From assembly GCA_030587605.1 (NCBI GenBank), contig JAUQYT010000196.1:62001-126000 (forward strand): 64,000 nt of DNA, read 5' to 3'. Both the position numbers and the translations under genes were made by a program. The stretch is from Candidatus Njordarchaeum guaymasense. GTDB taxonomy: Archaea > Asgardarchaeota > Njordarchaeia > Njordarchaeales > Njordarchaeaceae. The notes beneath the pieces are model-generated. The model did no database searches. It saw only the letters and a list, made by a program, of their open reading frames with translations, and was not told the DNA's origin. Numbering within the stretch: the stretch's first letter is position 1; every line of letters begins with the position of its first letter. Below are positions 33,387 through 43,229 of the stretch, in pieces.

Positions 33387-34460
33387 TCATAGGTTCCAGT
33401 AGTTCGATTGAATTCTCTTTACTTCTCTTATTAGTTTCTCAATGTAGTTTCTAACCCGCTCATCAGGGTTTGGCTGAGGATCATCGACATCAATTTTGAC
33501 CCCCGTCAGCTGAGATAGCACACTGAGTATGCAGCGAGGTAGCGCCTCTAAGGAATATCCTCCTTCTAGTGTGACTACAAGTTTACCTTCACATAGTTCC
33601 TCTGCCAGCTCCATGGCGGTCTTCATTATTTCCCTATAAGTTCCAGCGGTTAGCTGAAGAGACGATATGGGATCTAAATGGTGTGCATCAAACCCATTTG
33701 AAACCAGAACTATCTGGGGCTTGTACTGTTTTGCAATAGGGACAGCGATCTCTCTCACAGCCTTGAGGTAATACTCGTGATCTGTGAGAGGAGGCAGAGG
33801 AACATTAACAGTATGTCCTTCCCCTTCGTCCACGCCTACTTCATCCTGAAAACCAGTTCCAGGATATAGTGTTCTTCCGTCTTGGTGGAAACTAATGTAC
33901 AAAACATATTGCTTGTCATAGAATATCTCTTGGGTTCCGTTCCCATGATGACAATCACAATCGAGGATCAGTATCCTATTGAAGTTCTTTTCTTGATGAA
34001 GCAGCTCAGCTAGGATCGCTATGTTGTTGAAGAAACAGAACCCTCTCGCTGAGGTGGAGCCAGCATGATGCCCTGGTGGTCTAACCATTGCATAAGCATT
34101 CTTGGCTTCTCCACTGATCACTTTTTCCCCAGCCAATAGGATGCCACCTGCTGATAGTAGGGCGGCTTCGTAAGTTTCTGGGGAAGCCGGTGTGTCTGGG
34201 TCCGCGTATGTGCTGCTAGCCGAGATCTTCTTTACGAACTCGATGTGAGATCTTGGGTGAATCCTTAGAATTGCTTTTTCAACGTTTTCTGCCGAGGGTT
34301 GGAATAGTCTGATGCTTTTCTCTTGGTTTAGTAACCCGCTTTCTTTGATTGCTTTCATCATTGCTTCGAGTCGATATCGCGATTCTGGGTGCCCGGATCC
34401 GGTGTCATGGTTTAGGTATTTTGGATGGTAGATGAGAGCTGTAGTCACTTTTTGAGACAT
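33387..34460 (-). CDS. Histone deacetylase-superfamily protein (AcuC/HDAC class)
   Basis: Zinc-dependent deacetylase fold: GHPESRYRLEAMMKAI, RPPGHHAGSTSARGFCFFNN (His-His catalytic pair), LILDCDCHHGNGTQEIFY, FHQDGRTLYPGTG and VSNGFDAHHLDP (zinc ligands), with the closing VVTLEGGYSLEAL. The substrate may be an acetylated protein, polyamine or acetoin-pathway compound. A TATA box at 34491-34500 rules out the ATG at 34517. ATG 34460, with GGATGAT upstream, is the likely start. Confidence 0.9.
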   Translation of the reverse strand: MSQKVTTALIYHPKYLNHDTGSGHPESRYRLEAMMKAIKESGLLNQEKSIRLFQPSAENVEKAILRIHPRSHIEFVKKISASSTYADPDTPASPETYEAALLSAGGILLAGEKVISGEAKNAYAMVRPPGHHAGSTSARGFCFFNNIAILAELLHQEKNFNRILILDCDCHHGNGTQEIFYDKQYVLYISFHQDGRTLYPGTGFQDEVGVDEGEGHTVNVPLPPLTDHEYYLKAVREIAVPIAKQYKPQIVLVSNGFDAHHLDPISSLQLTAGTYREIMKTAMELAEELCEGKLVVTLEGGYSLEALPRCILSVLSQLTGVKIDVDDPQPNPDERVRNYIEKLIREVKRIQSNYWNL

Positions 34461-34490
34461 GATAATCATCCGTGTCCTATTACTGTAATT

Positions 34491-34500
34491 CATATTTATA
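34491..34500 (-). promoter_or_regulatory. TATA box of the HDAC-like gene
   Basis: Minus-strand TATAAATATG lies about 35 bases before the ATG at 34460. Confidence 0.5.
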
Positions 34501-34571
34501 GATTTGGCACCGATCATCTTGTCTTGAAAATGTCACTAGAACGCTTTCATTACCGCTAATTGGTTACCGTT

Positions 34572-35951
34572 TCAGGTTGCTTTTGATAGCAGTCCCCTTT
34601 GTTCTCTCTCTTTGATAGTCACTTTTGTTGCTCTGTCTACGATCTCCTTTGCTTTTCCCAGGTATTTCTCTGGGTTCAGTGCGTCCTCGATTTCAGCCTC
34701 TCTCAGATGTGACCTTATGACCTTGTTTTCGAGGAGAAGTTGCCTAAATGGTTTTCTCGACTTTATCGAATTCATTGCGCATTGCCTTACTAATTCGTGA
34801 GCTTCCTGACGTCCTATTTCTTTTCTGGCAAGGAGGAGCATTATGCTCTCTGACATTATGAGTCCTTCTCCTAGTTCCAAGTTTCTCTTCATGTTTTCGG
34901 GCAGGACATTAAGCCCTTTGAGAATATCGGTCATCCTTTTTAACATCTCATCAAGTAGAATGCACGATTGGGGCATTATGAATCTCTCATTGGCCGAGTT
35001 TGTGATGTCACGCTCGTGCCAGAGGGGGACATTTTCAAAGGCTACCAAGGCGAGGGGTCGCATGAGCCTGGCTAGGCTGCATATTGTCTCGCATTTCTCC
35101 GGGTTCATTTTGGCTGGCATCGATGAGGAACCTACTTGCTTGTCCATGCGGAATGGCTCGATGAGTTCCTGAATCTCGGTCCTTTGTAGGTTCCGGATCT
35201 CTGTCGCGAATTTATCCAGCGAAGAAGCTGTTAAAGCAAGCAAAGAAATAAACTCGGCATGCCGATCTCTTTGAACCACTTGAGTTGAGGCTTCTGTCGG
35301 TCTTAATCCAAGCTCGTTCATTACAGTCTCTTGGATCTCAAACATCCTTGGGCCGAATCCTGCCCCTGACCCAACTGGTCCAGACATTTTTCCAACGAGT
35401 ATCCTCTTTCTGCACTCATTCAGTCTCTCGATGTGTCTTGAGACCTCTCTCAGCCACACGGTGAATTTCAGCCCTAGTGTAATCGGGGCCGCATGTACAC
35501 CATGAGTTCTCCCAGGCATAGCCTGGTCTCGATACTCTCTGCAGAGATCCAGCAGTACTCCTTCAAGCTCATCGAGTTTCTGCTGGATAATGTCAATGGC
35601 TTCTCGGATTTGGAGCGCGAGTGCGGTATCCTCAATATCGTAGCTAGTAGCTCCGAAGTGAACCCACTTGCCGCTTTCCCCACACACTTCGGAGAGGGCT
35701 CTTACCATGGCCATGAGGTCGTGGCCGATCTCTTTTTCAATAGCTTTGACTCTTTCGATGTCAACATAATTCGTGGACGCTTTCTTCGTGATCTCATCGG
35801 CGGCTTCACTGGGGATATTTCCCACCTTGGCGTTTGCTCTTGCCAGGGCCGCCTCTACTACGAGCCACTTGTCAAGTTTGCTTTTCTCAGTGAATATTCG
35901 GCGCATCTCTTCTGAACCATATCTTCCTGAATCTATCGGGCAGATAGCCAA
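34572..35951 (-). CDS. purB: Adenylosuccinate lyase
   Basis: Cleaves adenylosuccinate and SAICAR in purine synthesis. The superfamily signature GSSSMPAKMNP is at about residue 275, with GRTHGVHAAPITLG (catalytic His), FGATSYDIEDTAL and VQRDRHAEF. 459 aa matches archaeal PurB. The ATG start at 35951 is supported by the family N terminus SGRYGSEEMRRIF. It is followed by the HDAC-like gene in the same direction. Confidence 0.95.
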   Translation of the reverse strand: MAICPIDSGRYGSEEMRRIFTEKSKLDKWLVVEAALARANAKVGNIPSEAADEITKKASTNYVDIERVKAIEKEIGHDLMAMVRALSEVCGESGKWVHFGATSYDIEDTALALQIREAIDIIQQKLDELEGVLLDLCREYRDQAMPGRTHGVHAAPITLGLKFTVWLREVSRHIERLNECRKRILVGKMSGPVGSGAGFGPRMFEIQETVMNELGLRPTEASTQVVQRDRHAEFISLLALTASSLDKFATEIRNLQRTEIQELIEPFRMDKQVGSSSMPAKMNPEKCETICSLARLMRPLALVAFENVPLWHERDITNSANERFIMPQSCILLDEMLKRMTDILKGLNVLPENMKRNLELGEGLIMSESIMLLLARKEIGRQEAHELVRQCAMNSIKSRKPFRQLLLENKVIRSHLREAEIEDALNPEKYLGKAKEIVDRATKVTIKEREQRGLLSKAT

Positions 35952-36069
35952 AAGTCATTCACCTCAGCTATTAACAGATGAAACTGGCTGTTTTCTTAGT
36001 AGGATTGCCAGCCTTTGACCATTTAGAGTACAACCCTACTATTAGCTCAAGTTGGATAAAACTTTAATC

Positions 36070-38298
36070 TCAGCTCCTGGGATCTTCCAGTGTGAGTAGT
36101 TCCTGTTTTGATTCCGTTGTTTTCCTTGTTTTCATGAGATTCCAGTCTGACTGTTCAAGGATCGCTCCTACCTGTTCGTAGACACTCTTTGCAACCTCAG
36201 GTCCAATAGTCGGTATTGACAGAAGCTGGGAAGGCTTTGAGTTTCTTAAGTCCCTTATTGTCTTGAAGCCAGCGTTAAACAACATCCTCGCCCTTACTCT
36301 GCCGATCCCCTTAAGCTTCACGAGTTCAAGTAATTCTTCCTTTACTCCTTCCGTGACTCGCTCTCTTACGTCAGACACCAGCGGTAGAACTCCTTTTGCG
36401 TTAAGTAATTTGGCGATTTCGCAGGTTGAGTAAAGAAGCCAGTCAGCTGATTCCACGTACCTAAATATATCACCTGAGCCGACGTCGAAGTTTTCAATTA
36501 TAGTATCTTCAGGTACCTCCTCAATCCAGGAGAGTAGAAGACGGGTCGTCTTCACCTCTGAGAGGAATTGTTCGTACTCCACCGGGTTACTCCACGGGTC
36601 CGGAACATCAACAAGGAATTCACCGTGCGACTCATCTGCGAAGATTTCCATCTCTTTATAGTCTCTTCTTCTTAGGAAGATGGGTTCCATATCAGGAGTG
36701 TGGCATATTAAGTGAATTGTTCCCAAGGTTGTCTTTTCTACCCCGCTCTGCATGCCATCTCTTATGATGACAGCCGACTTGGGGTCAATGTAGAGTTCTG
36801 AGACCCTGCTTCCAAATGGTGTCGGATTTAATCTGCTTCCTTTCACTTCTTTGATCATGTTTTCTGACATCAAGAACTCTAGGACGTTTTCGATCACGCC
36901 CTCGATGTCTTTTGGATCATATTGGTATCCGTAGAAGGTTTTGTTAAGGAAGCCCATGATCTCTTTCTGGTTGCTGGCTAGACCCATAGCTATTGATGAT
37001 AGGATGTGTGATCTTAGCGCTGACTCACTTCCGAGCTTTGACCATATCTTCTCAGGCTCGCCGTTTACGTAAGTGTCAAATAAGGTTGTTCTCTCTTCAC
37101 CCCCTCTAGCTATGAGGACGGCTTCCCCCACCTTATCGTATTTTGGCCTGCCCGCTCTCCCCGCCATCTGTTTGTATTCTAGGATCGGTATCGGGTAGTA
37201 CCCGAGTCCTGTCTCATATCGTCTGTAGTTGTCAATGATTACCATCCTTGCTGGTAGGTTGACACCAGCTGCAAGGGTAGGTGTTGCGCAAACTATCTTT
37301 ATCTTGTTCTCTCTGAACCCATTTTCTATGATTCTGCGTTCTTGGTACCTAAGACCAGCATGATGAAAAGCTACGCCTTTCGCAACAAGTTCAGAAAGTC
37401 TCTCAGTGACTTTGGTAACTTCACCTGTTTTCAAAACTGAACCTGAGACCTGTTCTAGTGCTCTGCTCTCAGGGCTAGAGACTAGTGAAGCGGTGTATCT
37501 CGCGATCCTAGTCGCCAAATTCACTGATTTCTTTCGTGTATCCGTGAATATCAGTACTTGCCCTCCTTCCTGAATCACGCTTAGAGCCAAGTCGATTACA
37601 GGTACCTCTATTCTCCTTCGTATCTGCTTGGTTTGACCGTCCCCGAAGTGAATCACACCCGAGTCATATACACCTTCCTTCAGTTTGACTGGTCTCCATT
37701 CACTTGTAACCAGTTCGGCTTTGAGCCACTTCGCTATCTCATCTGCATTTCTTATGGTGGCGCTGAGAGCTAGGATTTGGGCTGAGGGATTCAATTGCAT
37801 TAATCTAGCAAGCACAACCTCAGCTGTAGGGCCTCTTTCATGGTCATTAATTAGATGTATCTCGTCTGCAATTATCGTGGACAAGCTAGCTATCCAACTT
37901 GCATGATGACGAATCAAAGAGTCAACTTTCTCAGTTGTTGCTATTATTAGGTCATACTTCTCAAGCCAATGATCCGAGCTATCCAAATCACCTGTCGATA
38001 AAGCCGCTCGAACCCCTATCTTCTCATATTTCTTGAACTCATTGTACTTCTCGTCTGCCAGTGCTTTAAGCGGAACAAGGTAGATGGCTTTGCCGCCATT
38101 TTCTATTATCGATTTGATCATGCACAACTCTGCTACGAGAGTCTTCCCTGAGGCTGTAGGAACAGCCATGACCAGGTTTTTGCCATCGAGAACTCCTCTC
38201 TTAATAGCGTCTTCCTGAGGCGGATATAGATCGACGTATTTATCCTTCTCTAAGATTATCTTAACGGACTCTGCAACTGGCAAATTTCTGATCTTCAA
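36070..38298 (-). CDS. hel308: ATP-dependent DNA helicase Hel308
   Basis: A superfamily 2 3'-5' helicase acting at stalled forks. Walker A TASGKT (about residue 52), Walker B/motif II DEIHLI, SATIRN (motif III), FHHAGL (motif IV/V region), TPTLAAGVNLPA and QMAGRAGRP (motif VI) are all intact. A winged-helix and ratchet region follows, then a C-terminal helix-hairpin-helix (LKGIGRVRARMLFNAG). 742 aa. It follows mcm by 40 bp and likely belongs to the gins23-mcm transcript. Confidence 0.93.
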   Translation of the reverse strand: MKIRNLPVAESVKIILEKDKYVDLYPPQEDAIKRGVLDGKNLVMAVPTASGKTLVAELCMIKSIIENGGKAIYLVPLKALADEKYNEFKKYEKIGVRAALSTGDLDSSDHWLEKYDLIIATTEKVDSLIRHHASWIASLSTIIADEIHLINDHERGPTAEVVLARLMQLNPSAQILALSATIRNADEIAKWLKAELVTSEWRPVKLKEGVYDSGVIHFGDGQTKQIRRRIEVPVIDLALSVIQEGGQVLIFTDTRKKSVNLATRIARYTASLVSSPESRALEQVSGSVLKTGEVTKVTERLSELVAKGVAFHHAGLRYQERRIIENGFRENKIKIVCATPTLAAGVNLPARMVIIDNYRRYETGLGYYPIPILEYKQMAGRAGRPKYDKVGEAVLIARGGEERTTLFDTYVNGEPEKIWSKLGSESALRSHILSSIAMGLASNQKEIMGFLNKTFYGYQYDPKDIEGVIENVLEFLMSENMIKEVKGSRLNPTPFGSRVSELYIDPKSAVIIRDGMQSGVEKTTLGTIHLICHTPDMEPIFLRRRDYKEMEIFADESHGEFLVDVPDPWSNPVEYEQFLSEVKTTRLLLSWIEEVPEDTIIENFDVGSGDIFRYVESADWLLYSTCEIAKLLNAKGVLPLVSDVRERVTEGVKEELLELVKLKGIGRVRARMLFNAGFKTIRDLRNSKPSQLLSIPTIGPEVAKSVYEQVGAILEQSDWNLMKTRKTTESKQELLTLEDPRS

Positions 38299-38337
38299 GA
38301 GTGAGGTTGACCTCTGAAGACATTCCCTCTTTTTCCC

Positions 38338-40422
38338 TTACGCCTTTCTCACAAGTCCCTGCTTTGGCTCATAGAGGACGCCTTCTCTTATTAGTTGGGT
38401 GACAGCTGCTCTAGCGAAATGCTCTTCTACTCCCTGGGCTTTTGCTGCGTCAATTACTTTTTCTACCGGGACAATTCCATCCTTGGAGTCTTTTCCGAGT
38501 TCGCGCACCAAGTCAAGTATAATGTCTAATCTCTCTCGTTGCGACTTACTCTTACCTACCATGATCGTGTCTATGTCTGGTCGGCCTGTTTCCTTATCTA
38601 TCCCAACCATTTTCAACGATACTTTCATTAGACGGATTACAGCTTCGGCGTCCTCAACGGTAATCTCCTTTTTTAATCCCATTTTTGCTCTGGCCTCAGC
38701 TAGCCTCACAAGGGCCTCTAACTGCCTCGCAGTTATCGGTACAGGAGACTCAGGGTTCTCCCCTATTGCACGGGTATCAAGGTAGAATTCCTGTATTTTC
38801 TTGGCGGCTTCAGGAGTCAGTACTGGTATCATATTCTTCTTAGCATAGCTAATGTACTTTCTCAGAAGCTGAGGAGTGATAGGAGCCTCAATGCCAACTC
38901 CTCTTGATGAATGCAAGGAGAGAACATGCTCAGCCATTCTCTTATCCCTCTCAGATTCGGGTCTATCCATAATGACAAAAATCAGGTCGAACCTTGAGAG
39001 AACTGTAACAGGTAGGTCAATATTTTCCGCGGGGTTCTTGTATATGTTGTATCGCCCGAGTGCTGGATTCGCTGCCGCAAGGATAGCTGCCCTAGCATTG
39101 AGTGTCGCAACTATTCCAGCTTTGGCAATTGAGATCGTTTGCTGTTCCATAGCCTGATGAATAGCCACTCTATCCTGGGGATTCATTTTGTCAAACTCAT
39201 CAACGCAAGCGACCCCACGATCAGCTAGCACAAGCGCTCCGGCTTCGAGAGTCATATCTCCAGTGTCTGCGTCCCTTAGGACAGCTGCCGTTAGACCTGC
39301 TGCAGTTGAACCCTTCCCAGACGTATAGAGCCCCCTTGGCGCAAGCTCAGCAGTGTATATCAGGAGTTGAGATTTGGCTGTTCCAGGGTCGCCGACAAGA
39401 AGGGTATTTATCTCACCTCGTATCTTCACGCCGTCCGGAAGAGTTTTCGGCACGCCTCCAAACAGTGTAAGGGCGATAGCCTCTTTGATGTCTTCAAGTC
39501 CATAAATCGATGGGGCAATAGATTTCACTATCTTCTGATAAACCCACTCATCCTTGGCGAGATCAAGTATTACCCGCTCTTCTTCAGGCGTGACTTCAAC
39601 TCTTTCACTTTCCTTTTCCGAATCATCCACATAGTTTGTGTCGATATAGGTCCTGAATGTGGTCAAGCGGCCTCTCCTTGGAACAAAGTCCTGTACCGAC
39701 ATCAGGACTCCAATTATCGCAACGCGATCGCCAGGTCTAGCAGCATCAACTAGGTCTTCCTTCACAATGACATCGATGGATCTCGGCATTTGCCCAGGCG
39801 GAAGTTCCTCAGGCATTTCTTGTATCCTTATTTTCTGCCAGTCCACAAACCTCGAATCCTCAGCTATCAATGTGAAGGGACCATCCCGCTTGCAAGCTGG
39901 GCACGTTGCGAGCGGAGTGTACCTCCCCTCAACCTGCGGGACTTCATACTTTTGACCACAATTACACTGAAACATTGCGGTGATTAGTTGCGGTTTTACT
40001 TCACTAACTCTTGTGACAATACCGTCGACCATGATCAGTTTGCCTATGTGGCTTGCTCTTATCATTCGGAGGTTGACTTTTTCCTCTAGATTCTTTAACC
40101 GAGCCTTGAACTCTGCTCCCTTCTCAAGCACCCTGAGAACATAGTCATGGTCTTCGAGATCAACAATGTCCTTAATTGCGTCGGATGCTTGTTTTAGCCA
40201 CTCTGGTCTATCAGTCATCTGCTTAGCAAGCTGGGGATCAAATCTCAGTAACTCATTGAAATCAATGACTACCGACTTCTCATCAGTCAAAGGTAGCCGC
40301 TGGATCATCTCACGATACTTCAATGACCCAGACTCGGTTCGGTATGACTTAAAGAATGTCGAGAAACGTTGAAACACATCGACTTCTTCTTCAGTCCCTG
40401 TTGTAACGCTTTGATTAGCCAT
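38338..40422 (-). CDS. mcm: Replicative helicase MCM
   Basis: The archaeal MCM has an N-terminal domain with DNA-binding OB fold and zinc finger (FQCNCGQKY ... CPACKRD, about residues 153-185). The AAA+ core has Walker A GDPGTAKSQLL, Walker B CVDEFDKM, sensor 1 AAANPALGRY and arginine finger LSRFDLIFVI. A C-terminal winged helix ends FARAAVTQLIREGVLYEPK. The 694-residue length is standard. It starts 15 bp after gins23. Confidence 0.97.
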   Translation of the reverse strand: MANQSVTTGTEEEVDVFQRFSTFFKSYRTESGSLKYREMIQRLPLTDEKSVVIDFNELLRFDPQLAKQMTDRPEWLKQASDAIKDIVDLEDHDYVLRVLEKGAEFKARLKNLEEKVNLRMIRASHIGKLIMVDGIVTRVSEVKPQLITAMFQCNCGQKYEVPQVEGRYTPLATCPACKRDGPFTLIAEDSRFVDWQKIRIQEMPEELPPGQMPRSIDVIVKEDLVDAARPGDRVAIIGVLMSVQDFVPRRGRLTTFRTYIDTNYVDDSEKESERVEVTPEEERVILDLAKDEWVYQKIVKSIAPSIYGLEDIKEAIALTLFGGVPKTLPDGVKIRGEINTLLVGDPGTAKSQLLIYTAELAPRGLYTSGKGSTAAGLTAAVLRDADTGDMTLEAGALVLADRGVACVDEFDKMNPQDRVAIHQAMEQQTISIAKAGIVATLNARAAILAAANPALGRYNIYKNPAENIDLPVTVLSRFDLIFVIMDRPESERDKRMAEHVLSLHSSRGVGIEAPITPQLLRKYISYAKKNMIPVLTPEAAKKIQEFYLDTRAIGENPESPVPITARQLEALVRLAEARAKMGLKKEITVEDAEAVIRLMKVSLKMVGIDKETGRPDIDTIMVGKSKSQRERLDIILDLVRELGKDSKDGIVPVEKVIDAAKAQGVEEHFARAAVTQLIREGVLYEPKQGLVRKA

Positions 40423-40437
40423 TTCAGAATTGTCACC

Positions 40438-41004
40438 TCATTTACCCAGAATCCCCTTCTCCCAACATCTTAATAGTTTGGTTAACCGTTGATATAACCA
40501 CGCTTCCTCACTTGTCATCGAGTTGATGATCCCATGTAAGTCCCCGCCTCGGAGAGAGATCTTCACAATCTTAGAGAGACGGATTGATACGGTATCTCTT
40601 AGAAGCGTTTCGAATTGAGTAAGCTCTTTGATACTGTCGAGGCTGTGGGTTTCCTTACTGGCTTTCTCTCGAAGCGAACTCATGAGTTCCTTTGCAAGTA
40701 TATAGAATTCTTCCGGCAACTTTTGAAGTTGATTTTCTCTCTGTTCTTTCCAGAGGATCTTGTGGAAATCCTCGTAATTGAGTTTCTGGGTCTCTCTGGT
40801 TACAGCGACATTTGCATTTATCAGCACGTCGGCAGCCCAGAATGGAAGCTGAACATCTTGACCTTTGGGGGTGGAAGATAAATCCCTTCCTGCAATCAGA
40901 AGATCTTCTACGGGCTTTGTCATCGTCACTTTTATTAGCTTATTCTTCTTTTCGAATTCGAAGACTTCTGGATTGAATTCAAGATCGTCCACGGAAAACA
41001 CCAA
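40438..41004 (-). CDS. gins23: GINS complex subunit, B-A domain order (Gins23-like)
   Basis: The small B domain comes first and is followed by LPFWAADVLINANVAV, the linker hallmark of the Psf2/Psf3-like archaeal subunit. The helical A domain follows (residues 75-185), ending in EAWLYQRLTKLLRCWEKG. GINS joins MCM and Cdc45/RecJ in the replicative helicase. Adjacency to mcm is known in Sulfolobus and relatives. The first codon may be the TTG at 41004 or the next-codon GTG at 41001. Confidence 0.85.
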   Translation of the reverse strand: MVFSVDDLEFNPEVFEFEKKNKLIKVTMTKPVEDLLIAGRDLSSTPKGQDVQLPFWAADVLINANVAVTRETQKLNYEDFHKILWKEQRENQLQKLPEEFYILAKELMSSLREKASKETHSLDSIKELTQFETLLRDTVSIRLSKIVKISLRGGDLHGIINSMTSEEAWLYQRLTKLLRCWEKGILGK

Positions 41005-41368
41005 TCTCCTATAAGTTAGTGGGGGTTCTTAAATCTTCCATTTCACTGTGATCTGAAGAGAAGCGCAGAATCATGTTTGTCAATCTATAGGTCTCCCGCT
41101 TCTTGCGTGTCCGATTTCAGCAGCCATCAGGTATGATGAGAGAGGAAGACTGCTTCAGAGAATAGATCCCTCCCAGAGCTCTAAGCATTTCTCCCCTTTG
41201 TCAGTTAACGAACAGTTGAACCTCTCTCGCCCGCCTGCAAGTCCTCTACTTTAAGTCCTCCTAATAAGACTTATATCTCATCTCCGTTTTCACTTGGAAT
41301 TGACCAATGATCAGTTAATATGCCCATGAAGGTCGAAACTTGGTGGCGAGGGAGGGCAGGATAAAAGA
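41005..41368. promoter_or_regulatory. 364-bp divergent intergenic region with promoters
   Basis: The gap between gins23 (minus) and the ECF transporter gene (plus) contains a TATA element AGACTTATATCTC at 41267-41279. It implies a leader of about 70 nt before the ECF gene. I find no gene, tRNA or recognised riboswitch in it. Confidence 0.4.
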
Positions 41369-42109
41369 ATGAGAAGCGAAAAGGACATTATAGTAAGTTC
41401 TCCAGCCAAGTTAACGGCATTCACGGCCGTTATGACTGCATGTGTTACATTGGTGACTGTCTCGTTCCAGCTCTACATATCCGCTACAGGTGGCTACTTT
41501 AATTTGGGCGAGTCAATGGTTTATCTTTCAGGTCTCCTCTTTGGACCATATGTGGGAGCTTTCTCTGGTGGTTTCGGGTCAGCTTTGGCGGATGTATTTA
41601 CCGGCTTCGGTTTTTTTGCTCCAGGCACCCTAGTGATCAAGGGAGTTGAAGGATTCATTGTAGGTTCGCTTTCTCAGCGAGTTAAGCTGGGGATATCCAA
41701 GGACAGAGGTAAGAGAATATCTGTACTAACTGGGCTAGCGATAGGGATCTATTTGGCGCTAGTGGGTATAGGTTTCTATTCTGGCTTAGCCACTCTAACT
41801 GGAGGAGGAGGAGCGTGGTGGTCTGCGGATGTCATCATAGAACCAGTCATATGGGTTGTTATCTCTGTGTTTGCTGCTCTCTTGGTTCTATACGCGATCC
41901 ATCGGTCTGGAGTCGGCGGAGTCATAAGCGTTCTGTCAATGCTTATAGGTGGTGCATCTATGGTGGCCGGATATTTTCTATACGAACAACTCGTATTGGG
42001 AAAGGTTCTCGCCATACTTGAAGTTCCTTTCAATATAATGCAGTGCCTAATTGGCATCGTTATCGCTCTTCCCGTGTATCGTAGAGTCAGACAAGCGATA
42101 ACGATCTAG
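41369..42109 (+). CDS. ECF transporter substrate-binding (S) component
   Basis: Six or seven hydrophobic segments span the 246 residues. FNLGESMVYLSGLLFGPYVG and GSALADVFTGFGFFAPGTLVIKGVEGFIVG match the ECF-type S-component family for vitamins such as riboflavin or thiamine precursors. The ligand cannot be identified. The energising EcfA/EcfT genes are not in the window. The ATG follows GGGAGGGCAGGAT, and a 70-nt leader precedes it. Confidence 0.82.
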   Translation: MRSEKDIIVSSPAKLTAFTAVMTACVTLVTVSFQLYISATGGYFNLGESMVYLSGLLFGPYVGAFSGGFGSALADVFTGFGFFAPGTLVIKGVEGFIVGSLSQRVKLGISKDRGKRISVLTGLAIGIYLALVGIGFYSGLATLTGGGGAWWSADVIIEPVIWVVISVFAALLVLYAIHRSGVGGVISVLSMLIGGASMVAGYFLYEQLVLGKVLAILEVPFNIMQCLIGIVIALPVYRRVRQAITI

Positions 42110-42214
42110 GAATGAAGAATTAGCCAGTGATTACTCGTCACCATTGGCGACCGAGCGCCACTGTTTTTCTAGGAGTCTCCCAAAAACAATGACAAAAGGA
42201 TAGATGGGCAAGAG

Positions 42215-42226
42215 TTTTTTATATTG
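42215..42226 (+). promoter_or_regulatory. TATA box of the GPN GTPase gene
   Basis: TTTTTTATATTG puts the transcription start near 42247, so the ATG at 42291 rather than 42243 is the likely start. Confidence 0.45.
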
Positions 42227-42290
42227 CTGACATAGTATCTACTTGGTTTACTATCAGAAGGAGTCGAACTGTGGCTTCTGGGGGATCTTC

Positions 42291-43043
42291 ATGCACTTCA
42301 CAGTTATGATAGGGACTGCTGGCTGCGGAAAATCAACATTAACAGCTACCCTAGCATCCCGCATGAAGGATTATGATCTCGAAGTTATTATAGTCAACCT
42401 CGATCCCGCAGCTAGAAGGTTACCTTACACGCCCGACGTTGACGTTAGAGATTATGCAAGCGTTGACGACATAATGAACCAGTTCGGCTTGGGACCAAAT
42501 GGGGCGCTTATAGCGGCGGTCGATATGGTTGCAGGAAAAGTCGACAAAATCAAGGAGGAAATAGAGGGTCTCAAGGGAGAATACGTCATAATAGACACCC
42601 CGGGACAGATTGAACTCTTTGCATATCGTTCAACAGGTCCGCTAATCGTGTCTGCGCTTGAGGGCACGACGGTAGCAAATCTCCATCTGTTCGACCCCAA
42701 TCTAGCTAGATACCCGACAGGTTTCGTTTCTCTATCTCTACTTGGTCTCTCATTACAGTTCAGGTTTGCAGCGACCCAACTCACTCTACTTTCCAAGTGC
42801 GACATGCTTTCAAGAGAGGAAATTGATCGAATTGTCGAGTGGTCAACGAATTCATCTGCGTTGTACGAGGATGTGGACAACGTTGGAAGAGGGGTAACAC
42901 GAGACATCAGTAAAATGATCTGCGAAATACTCGAGCGGGTAGGGTCGCGAAGCGAGATAATACCAGTGTCATCAGAAACTGGCGAAGGACTGGATCAGCT
43001 GTACGCTGAACTTGAGAGGATCTGGGTTCAGGAACCGCGGTAG
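42291..43043 (+). CDS. GPN-loop GTPase
   Basis: The signature GPN loop is in NQFGLGPNGALIAA, together with P-loop GTAGCGKST, NLDPAARRLPYTPDVDVRDY, G3 VIIDTPGQIELF and G4-like LSKCDM. Members are dimeric GTPases; the eukaryotic ones assemble RNA polymerase II. The archaeal role is open. The product, about 250 aa from MHFTVMIG, fits the family length. Confidence 0.93.
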   Translation: MHFTVMIGTAGCGKSTLTATLASRMKDYDLEVIIVNLDPAARRLPYTPDVDVRDYASVDDIMNQFGLGPNGALIAAVDMVAGKVDKIKEEIEGLKGEYVIIDTPGQIELFAYRSTGPLIVSALEGTTVANLHLFDPNLARYPTGFVSLSLLGLSLQFRFAATQLTLLSKCDMLSREEIDRIVEWSTNSSALYEDVDNVGRGVTRDISKMICEILERVGSRSEIIPVSSETGEGLDQLYAELERIWVQEPR

Positions 43044-43075
43044 AGGGTCGGCTTGTAAGAATGAACCAGATTCGT

Positions 43076-43093
43076 TCTGAGTCCTTGCTCAGA
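43076..43093 (+). terminator. Hairpin after the GPN gene
   Basis: TCTGAG-TCCTTG-CTCAGA forms a 6-bp stem 33 bases after the stop codon, without a T tract. Confidence 0.35.
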
Positions 43094-43149
43094 CCTGCCA
43101 TTGTTGTCGGCTCACTCAGTGTTCTCCTTCGTTTTCTCACAGAAAATGC

Positions 43150-43157
43150 TTATAAAC
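43150..43157 (+). promoter_or_regulatory. TATA box of the acyl-CoA synthetase gene
   Basis: TTATAAAC is about 80 bases upstream of the ATG at 43230. Confidence 0.4.
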
Positions 43158-43229
43158 AAAGGATTTCAACTTTAAGAGCGAGTTGGTTTTTGTAGAGGAG
43201 TTGCAATGTCTATTGTCTGGTGAGGTCTG

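Noticed and set aside
41090..41180. C/D-box sRNA suggested by ATGATGA at about 41132
   Set aside because: No D or D' box CTGA follows at a suitable distance.
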